DNA from: an uncultured Verrucomicrobiales bacterium
GTDB taxonomy: Bacteria; Verrucomicrobiota; Verrucomicrobiia; Verrucomicrobiales; Akkermansiaceae
Assembly: GCA_937928545.1 (NCBI GenBank)
Contig: CALGJQ010000027.1
Span: 1 to 64,000, forward strand
Length of the DNA stretch: 64,000 nt
Direction: 5' to 3'
In this document: one piece after another, positions 59,026-64,000 of the stretch
Numbering within the stretch: the stretch's first letter is position 1
Layout: every line of letters starts with the position of its first letter
The notes under the pieces: model-generated
What the model was told of the DNA's origin: nothing
What the model saw: the letters and a program-made list of their open reading frames with translations, nothing else
The model's database searches: none
Made by a program: the position numbers and the translations under genes

Positions 59026-60408
59026 ATGTCTTACGATCTTGTCGTTATCGGAGGAGGCCCCGGCGGATACGTCGCGGCGATCCGCGCCGGTCAGCTGGGA
59101 AAAAAAGTAGCCTGTGTCGAAGTTGAACGTGCGGGTGGAACCTGCCTCAACTGGGGCTGCATTCCTACCAAAGCTCTTCTCAAGAATGCTCATCTTTATC
59201 ACCAGCTAAAACACGATGCGGGGAAGTTTGGCATCAGTTTCGATAACCTGAGCTACGATTGGTCACAGGTTATCGGGCGCTCTCGCAAGGTTTCCAGCAC
59301 GCTTGCCGGAGGAATCGAATTCCTCTTCAAAAAGAACAAGGTCGATTACGTCAAGGGCTTTGGCTCGGTGCAATCCGCCGGCAAAGTCGAAGTGAAGAAG
59401 GAAGATGGATCCACTGAGGTTCTCGATACCAAGAACATCATCATTTCAACCGGTGCGAAGTCGCGGGAGCTCCCCGACCTTCCTTACAATGGCACCACCG
59501 TCATTTCTTCGAAGGAGGCCATGATTCTTGAGAAGCAACCTAAGTCGATGGTCATCATCGGCGCGGGCGCGATCGGAATGGAGTTTGGCTATATTTACAA
59601 CGCCTTTGGTACTGAGGTCACCATTGTTGAGATGATGCCAAATTGCCTCCCAGTAGAGGACGATGAAGTCGGTGATGCCATCACCAAGAGCTATCAGAAA
59701 GCCGGCATCAATTGCCTCACGGATACAAAAGTCACGGCAACGAAGGATAACGGATCGTCAGTCACCATTACCGTCGAAAACGCGAGCGGCACAAAAGACA
59801 TCACCGCTGATTGCTGCCTCGTCGCCATCGGCGTGGTTCCTGTCTTACCGGGTGGTCAACAACCTGCTCTCACCGACCGTGGCTGGGTCCAGATCGATGA
59901 TCGCTACCAAACTTCCATTCCCGGCGTTTACGCCATCGGAGATATTTCCGGACCTCCTTGGCTCGCCCATACCGCGAGCTTTGAGGCAATGCAATGTGTT
60001 GAAGGAATGTTCGTGAAGGGAGCTTCCGTCAAACGCGTCGGCGACTTCCCCGGCTGCACCTACTGCTACCCTGAAGTCGCTTCGGTGGGGAAAACGGAAC
60101 GCGCACTCAAAGAAGAAGGCATCGACTACAAAGTCGGAAAGTTCCCTTACCAAGCACTTGGCAAAGCGCAAGCAAGCGGCGAGACCGAAGGCTTTGTGAA
60201 GCTCCTTTTTGGCAAGGAGCACGGTGAGATTCTCGGCGCTCACATCATCGGTCAAAATGCCACCGACCTAATTTCTGAAATGGGCCTCGCTCTCTCCTTA
60301 GAGGCTACCATCGACGACATTCACGCGACCATCCACGCTCATCCCACCCTTGCCGAAGCGATTCACGAGGCAACTTTGGACGCAGACGGTCACGCCATTC
60401 ACTTCTAA
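59026..60408 (+). CDS. lpdA: Dihydrolipoyl dehydrogenase (E3)
   Basis: 460 residues. FAD motif VVIGGGPGGYVAAIRAGQLG, redox-active disulfide GGTCLNWGCIPTKALL, NAD motif VIIGAGAIGMEFGYIYNAFG, second FAD motif VYAIGDISG, and C-terminal HAHPTLAEAIHEA with the catalytic His-Glu. Reoxidises lipoyl groups of 2-oxoacid dehydrogenases and probably serves the PDH complex encoded at 21658. Confidence 0.97.
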   Translation: MSYDLVVIGGGPGGYVAAIRAGQLGKKVACVEVERAGGTCLNWGCIPTKALLKNAHLYHQLKHDAGKFGISFDNLSYDWSQVIGRSRKVSSTLAGGIEFLFKKNKVDYVKGFGSVQSAGKVEVKKEDGSTEVLDTKNIIISTGAKSRELPDLPYNGTTVISSKEAMILEKQPKSMVIIGAGAIGMEFGYIYNAFGTEVTIVEMMPNCLPVEDDEVGDAITKSYQKAGINCLTDTKVTATKDNGSSVTITVENASGTKDITADCCLVAIGVVPVLPGGQQPALTDRGWVQIDDRYQTSIPGVYAIGDISGPPWLAHTASFEAMQCVEGMFVKGASVKRVGDFPGCTYCYPEVASVGKTERALKEEGIDYKVGKFPYQALGKAQASGETEGFVKLLFGKEHGEILGAHIIGQNATDLISEMGLALSLEATIDDIHATIHAHPTLAEAIHEATLDADGHAIHF

Positions 60409-60420
60409 AAATCTCGCTCT

Positions 60421-61314
60421 GTGGCTGAACTCCCCTCTCGCTCTTCGCAACCCCCAGCTCGCCGCTTCTCTGGGGCCGCTGCTTGGTATTGCGAGATCGG
60501 GCAAGAACAACACGGGCCCATGGACTACCGTGAGCTTCGAATGCTAGCCGTAGACAAAAAGCTTCTCGGCCATCATGAGGTCTGGCAGGAGGACAATGAT
60601 AAGCGCCAGTCGGCCTCTTCCATCATGGGACTCGTCCCACGTGCCAAGAAACCACCTGCCGATCCCCCTCCATCCAACCTTAGTGATGAGGACCCTTACG
60701 CCACCCCAAAAGCCCGCACCATCGCCGACGGCCCACCGGGAGGACTCTACCTCCCTCATTTGCACCGAACCAATTTTCCGGTCTTCCTCCTCGTTCTCGT
60801 CATCACCAGTGCGCTCTTTTATGCTGGGTGGAAGATTCCCGATCCTGAAACCAAGCCTATCATCTATTCCTTAGCTGTAATCGGCTTGGCCTTTTGGATT
60901 TTTCTCGCAGTGGTTTATCTCCATCGTGCTTGGGAAATGATGCACATGTTTGGAGCTCAGCTCAATGGCAGCAAAGCAATCCGCTTTTTTATTATCCCAG
61001 TCTTCAATGCTCTCTGGTGCTTCGTTGTCGTCTTCGGTTGGGCGCGCCTATGGAACCGAAGCGTCTCCACACATCCCGGACTAAAACCAGCGAGCAAAGT
61101 TTGGAGGCCTTTCTTTTTCCTCTTCCCCATCATGTTTCTGGTCACGCAAGTCATGCTGATCATGTACATCGTCATCAAGGAATGGCCGGTCAACCTCATG
61201 AACCAAAGCCACCAAATCGCGATAGGAATTTTGCTATCAACGCTTCTCGTTGGCCTCATTTGCTGGTTCCAAATAAGCCAATCCATCAACTTCCTCGCTC
61301 GGAAGAAATCTTAG
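60421..61314 (+). CDS. GYF-like (DUF4339) membrane protein
   Basis: 297 residues, GTG start, 12 bases after lpdA. The N-terminal GYF_2-type domain reads AAWYCEIGQEQHGPMDYREL. After a linker rich in Pro come four or more transmembrane segments (FPVFLLVLVITSALFYAGWK; LAVIGLAFWIFLAVVYLHRA; FFIIPVFNALWCFVVVFGWA; FLFPIMFLVTQVMLIMYIVI). Function unknown. Its last 29 bases overlap the convergent phosphatase gene. Confidence 0.75.
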   Translation: MAELPSRSSQPPARRFSGAAAWYCEIGQEQHGPMDYRELRMLAVDKKLLGHHEVWQEDNDKRQSASSIMGLVPRAKKPPADPPPSNLSDEDPYATPKARTIADGPPGGLYLPHLHRTNFPVFLLVLVITSALFYAGWKIPDPETKPIIYSLAVIGLAFWIFLAVVYLHRAWEMMHMFGAQLNGSKAIRFFIIPVFNALWCFVVVFGWARLWNRSVSTHPGLKPASKVWRPFFFLFPIMFLVTQVMLIMYIVIKEWPVNLMNQSHQIAIGILLSTLLVGLICWFQISQSINFLARKKS

Positions 61315-61990
61315 CTTTCTTCCCTGCTTTAGAAGCTTTCAAAACCCCTTTGCGGGTCTTCCCTTTCTCGTTGGCCTGCCAATACCGTCGACTCTTTGCC
61401 TCGAAACAGGTCAACCACCCTCCTCGGCACGCCGCCGTATCGATGCAAATCGTATGCCCCTTATCCGTTGGCACCCCGTCGCGCTGAATGGTGTGTCCAC
61501 ACACCACGAGCTTTCCAGATAAATGCTTCTTCGCATCAGGAAATCGCCGCCACGTGAGATCCACGGGATCCTGCTTCGCCATCACTTTCTTCGGCGCCAC
61601 TCCCCCGTGAACATAAATCACCTTCTTCGTTTCGTAGTAGGGCTTCGTCTTCGAAATAAATTCCCAATGCGTATCAGGAATATTGGCAAACTTCGCATCA
61701 TAAGACGCGATCGTCTCCAGCCCCCCAACGTTGCACCAATACATGAGGTGCTCTCTCGAAAAAGAAGCCTCCTCCATGATAATCTCATGGTTTCCCTTCA
61801 AAAGAATCAACTCAGCCTCCCAAGGCCATTCAATGAGATAGTCAATCACCCCCTTACTCTCAGGTCCGCGATCCACATAGTCACCCAACATGATCACCGT
61901 ATCGCCTGAAACAGGAGCGATCATAGCGAGGAGGGTTTTTAAAGACTTGAGACATCCGTGGACGTCTCCGATGGCAAGTTTTCGACTCAA
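61286..61990 (-). CDS. Serine/threonine-type metallophosphoesterase
   Basis: 234 residues. Phosphoprotein phosphatase metal motifs: AIGDVHG, MLGDYVDRGPESKG and LLKGNHEIIM, then YVHGGVAP and VVCGHTIQ. Related to bacterial PrpA/PrpB and Ap4A hydrolase-like enzymes. A Lys-rich tail (KTRKGVLKASKAGKKAKISS) is unusual. Substrate unknown. Confidence 0.87.
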   Translation of the reverse strand: MSRKLAIGDVHGCLKSLKTLLAMIAPVSGDTVIMLGDYVDRGPESKGVIDYLIEWPWEAELILLKGNHEIIMEEASFSREHLMYWCNVGGLETIASYDAKFANIPDTHWEFISKTKPYYETKKVIYVHGGVAPKKVMAKQDPVDLTWRRFPDAKKHLSGKLVVCGHTIQRDGVPTDKGHTICIDTAACRGGWLTCFEAKSRRYWQANEKGKTRKGVLKASKAGKKAKISSERGS

Positions 61991-62033
61991 AGGGGAACGG
62001 CAAACTAGCTCGACCTGAGCGCTCGCGCAAATC

Positions 62034-63161
62034 CTAAAACGATTCCTCTTCCCCCCAGCTCATCTCATCCCAGCGCTCTCGCTTTCCTCTAAGCCTCTCC
62101 CAGATCAATCCCATCGCTTTCTTGAATTCAAAATCACGGGGCCGGTAAGAATTTGCCTGCATCTTCCCGTCATCATCATACTCCAAAAGCCACTGAAACA
62201 TCGGAACCAAACGCTTACTCTCTTGGTTCCGGAGCTCTCCAAAGCGCATATTGATAAAGACCACTCTCCCTTCCGGAGCCGGCCTCGCTACCCAATGCTC
62301 CTTCGCAAACCACTTCAAGGTCTCAAAACTCTTCTGCCCCTCAAAGGCCTTTGCCGACTCCCGCCCTTTCGCTAAAAAATCAAAGTTTGCGGCATCCTGA
62401 TCAAAGGGAGACCAATAAGTCACAAAATACCCCTTTTCCGTCTCCACCAAACCCCGCCAAAGAATCGTATTAAACGGAGTTGGCGCCACCATCACTAAGC
62501 TCCCATTCGGAATCTGCTCTTCCATCGCCCCTTTAATTTGATCCGTCGCCCAAAGCTTCATCACAAAACTAAAAAAGACATAAAGACAGCTCAGCGATAT
62601 CATCACCGTCGCGCATCTTCGCGAAAAATCAGGATACTCCGGCCCCTCGTCCTCATCTCCATCTTCCCTATCACGCCTCCAATCCGCCCAGCACTTCAAA
62701 CTCACCAACCCCATCCAGAGCCGGTAGAAAAGACACAGCAACAAAGGTAAGGTGAAAAATAAATCGATAATAAAGAGATTACTCGTCGTCACCCGATGAT
62801 CGGAAAACGGCTCATAAATCTGAGTTCCATAACTCGTGAAGACATCGATCAACACATGCGTGCTCCACGCCAGAAAAACAAACCACCCTGCCCGCTTTGC
62901 CGTCAGACCCCTCTCCCGATGCAGCATCGCCAGCGGCTTCGCGAATACAAAGCTCGCCAACACCATCATCAGAATCGAATGCGAAATCCCCCGATGCCAA
63001 CGCAAGCGCTCCGTCGTATCTAGCCAAGGACTAAAAAACACATCCAAATCTGGGAGAGTTCCAAAAAACATCCCCCACGCCATCCCCTTCCAACCAATTC
63101 TCCTCCCGAGCACTAGCTCGCCTACCACGCCTCCTAAGGCTGCTTGTGTAATCGAATCCAC
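62034..63161 (-). CDS. YdjM-type metal-dependent hydrolase (DUF457) membrane protein
   Basis: 375 residues. DUF457/YdjM N-terminal half: MDSITQAALGGVVGELVLGR, FGTLPDLDVFFSPW, RGISHSILMMVLASFVF, FLAWSTHVLIDVFTSYGTQI. His and Asp residues on short helices form a putative metal site. Several transmembrane helices, then a soluble C-terminal domain. Family role poorly known, sometimes linked to membrane or SOS functions. Confidence 0.85.
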   Translation of the reverse strand: MDSITQAALGGVVGELVLGRRIGWKGMAWGMFFGTLPDLDVFFSPWLDTTERLRWHRGISHSILMMVLASFVFAKPLAMLHRERGLTAKRAGWFVFLAWSTHVLIDVFTSYGTQIYEPFSDHRVTTSNLFIIDLFFTLPLLLCLFYRLWMGLVSLKCWADWRRDREDGDEDEGPEYPDFSRRCATVMISLSCLYVFFSFVMKLWATDQIKGAMEEQIPNGSLVMVAPTPFNTILWRGLVETEKGYFVTYWSPFDQDAANFDFLAKGRESAKAFEGQKSFETLKWFAKEHWVARPAPEGRVVFINMRFGELRNQESKRLVPMFQWLLEYDDDGKMQANSYRPRDFEFKKAMGLIWERLRGKRERWDEMSWGEEESF

Positions 63162-63180
63162 GGCTGGAAGCTAGACTTGA

Positions 63181-63570
63181 TTACCCTTTCATCAAGAGCA
63201 TCTTCACCCCCACCAAAATCAACAAAATCGCAAAGCCCTTTTGCAACTGCACATTACTCAGGCTTCTCATCAGATCCGCCCCCAACCACGATGCCACCGC
63301 CGCTCCCACCGCCGTCACCGCCACCACTCGCCAATCAATCAAATCCGAATTCACCGCATTATTAATCGTCCCCGACAAACCCGACACCACCACCACCGCT
63401 AAAGACGTCGCCACCGCAACCTTCTGCGTCATCCCCAAAGCTATGACAAAAGCCGGCACCATAATGATTCCTCCCCCCACACCACAGAGCGCTCCCACCA
63501 AACCCGCCACCGCTCCTACCAAGAGCCCCGTGATCAATAATTTTGTCATGGGAGAATCAAACTCCCCCAT
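63181..63570 (-). CDS. Half-size TauE/SafE (TSUP) transporter protein
   Basis: 129 residues; the alternative start is ATG 63549. One TSUP repeat: AVAGLVGALCGVGGGIIMVP, VATSLAVVVVSGLSGTINNA and VGAAVASWLGADLMRSLSN. Full-length members have two such halves and seven to eight helices; a single half would have to dimerise. Proposed to export sulfite or related anions. Confidence 0.82.
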   Translation of the reverse strand: MGEFDSPMTKLLITGLLVGAVAGLVGALCGVGGGIIMVPAFVIALGMTQKVAVATSLAVVVVSGLSGTINNAVNSDLIDWRVVAVTAVGAAVASWLGADLMRSLSNVQLQKGFAILLILVGVKMLLMKG

Positions 63571-63597
63571 CTACCTCCCGAAAAGGCCAAACTCACC

Positions 63598-64000
63598 CTA
63601 TCCGAGCAACTCCATCCGCGTAAATAAGCTCACCACCGGCACCCTCTCCTCCTCAATCGCCGCTCGTCCCCCCTCTTCCCGATCGACCAACACCAGACAG
63701 AACACAACCTCACCACCCGCCGCCCGGATCGCCTCAATCGCCTTCAAAGTCGATCCTCCCGTCGTGATCACATCATCGACCACCACCACCTTATCGCCTT
63801 CCTTAAAATTCCCCTCAATCTGCTTCCCTCGTCCATGCCCCTTCGGCTCCTTTCGGATATTAAAGACCTGCAAAGCCTTCTCATCTCCCGCACTCGCCAT
63901 CCCCACCACCAAGGAAATCGGATCCGCCCCCATCGTCATCCCACCAATCGCATCTACTTCCAAATTCTCCGCCTCAATCCGACCCTTCACCAACTCCCAA
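63598..64000 (-). CDS. pyrE: Orotate phosphoribosyltransferase, C-terminal part (cut by window end)
   Basis: The frame is open to the end of the window at 64000 and begins outside. The visible part is the PRTase core: LEVDAIGGMTMGADPISLVV, the metal/PRPP motif KVVVVDDVITTGGSTLKAIE and the flexible-loop region RKEPKGHGRGKQIEG. Adds phosphoribose to orotate in pyrimidine synthesis. Ends 27 bases before the TauE-like gene on the same strand. Confidence 0.9.
   Translation of the reverse strand, partial: WELVKGRIEAENLEVDAIGGMTMGADPISLVVGMASAGDEKALQVFNIRKEPKGHGRGKQIEGNFKEGDKVVVVDDVITTGGSTLKAIEAIRAAGGEVVFCLVLVDREEGGRAAIEEERVPVVSLFTRMELLG

Noticed and set aside
1-64000. CRISPR arrays, rRNA and tRNA genes
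   Set aside because: No regularly spaced repeats of CRISPR size and no rRNA or tRNA-like segments were recognised by eye. A tRNA could be missed without a covariance search.

Overview
The window looks like a piece of a Verrucomicrobiota chromosome (Verrucomicrobiae; Akkermansiaceae- or Rubritalea-like is my best guess). This rests on gene content: a Tat-exported DUF1552 protein and a DUF1592/DUF1588 cytochrome-like protein, a sulfatase, a large CotH/lamin-tail secreted protein, a PEP-CTERM protein, a DCC/MBOAT/YfcH-type remnant and many signal-peptide proteins. Coding is dense, codon use favours C/G at third positions, and no tRNA, rRNA or CRISPR array was recognised.

Layout. 1-2250: end of an IS4-type transposase and two AT-richer genes of unknown function, one a secreted repeat protein. 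2292-9440: a DUF3516 Ski2-like helicase, a thioredoxin-like gene interrupted by UGA, and a tight five-gene operon (tpiA, menF-like, unknown, papain-like lipoprotein, GNAT). 9504-12058: a membrane-protein operon with truncated MBOAT and YfcH-type genes, controlled by a GbsR/MarR regulator with two matching operators. 12141-17659: pgk, a GalU-like protein and a 1104-residue sugar kinase/pyrophosphorylase fusion. 17660-19400: duplicated debris, a kinase-like gene and a toxin-antitoxin pair. 19487-27830: MlaE permease, an FG-GAP protein interrupted by UGA, pdhAB, small lipoproteins, rsgA, rhomboid and mazG. 28029-33067: receiver protein, map, hflC/hflK, DUF937 and LOG proteins. 33145-44490: deaminase, YchJ, sulfatase, DUF1592 protein, a PIN toxin pair, methyltransferase, CotH protein and DUF1552 protein. 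44616-49986: a gene with a replaced 3' end, an orphan degenerate PDH E1-alpha, ExbD, membrane proteins, a GH75-like protein and a DUF6922/AbiEii-like pair. 50003-54651: a toxin-antitoxin cassette between two copies of the pnp 3' end, then pnp and rpsO. 54810-64000: Uma2, PPK2, integrase remnant, folE, PEP-CTERM protein, RluA, lpdA, GYF membrane protein, phosphatase, DUF457 protein, TauE-like protein and the start-less end of pyrE.

The strongest observation is two unrelated exported proteins, 15.6 kb apart, each with one in-frame UGA at a site that fits selenocysteine: a TlpA-like protein reading W-U-G-P-C and an FG-GAP repeat protein reading W-U-C. In both, a hairpin with a GGU-containing apical loop follows the UGA by 20-31 nt, as in bacterial SECIS elements. 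No selenocysteine machinery gene is in the window, so this remains a prediction. A second theme is local duplication: pieces of the UDPGP gene, of the DUF1552 gene and of pnp recur 0.7-2 kb away, in one case altering a gene and in another bracketing a toxin-antitoxin cassette.
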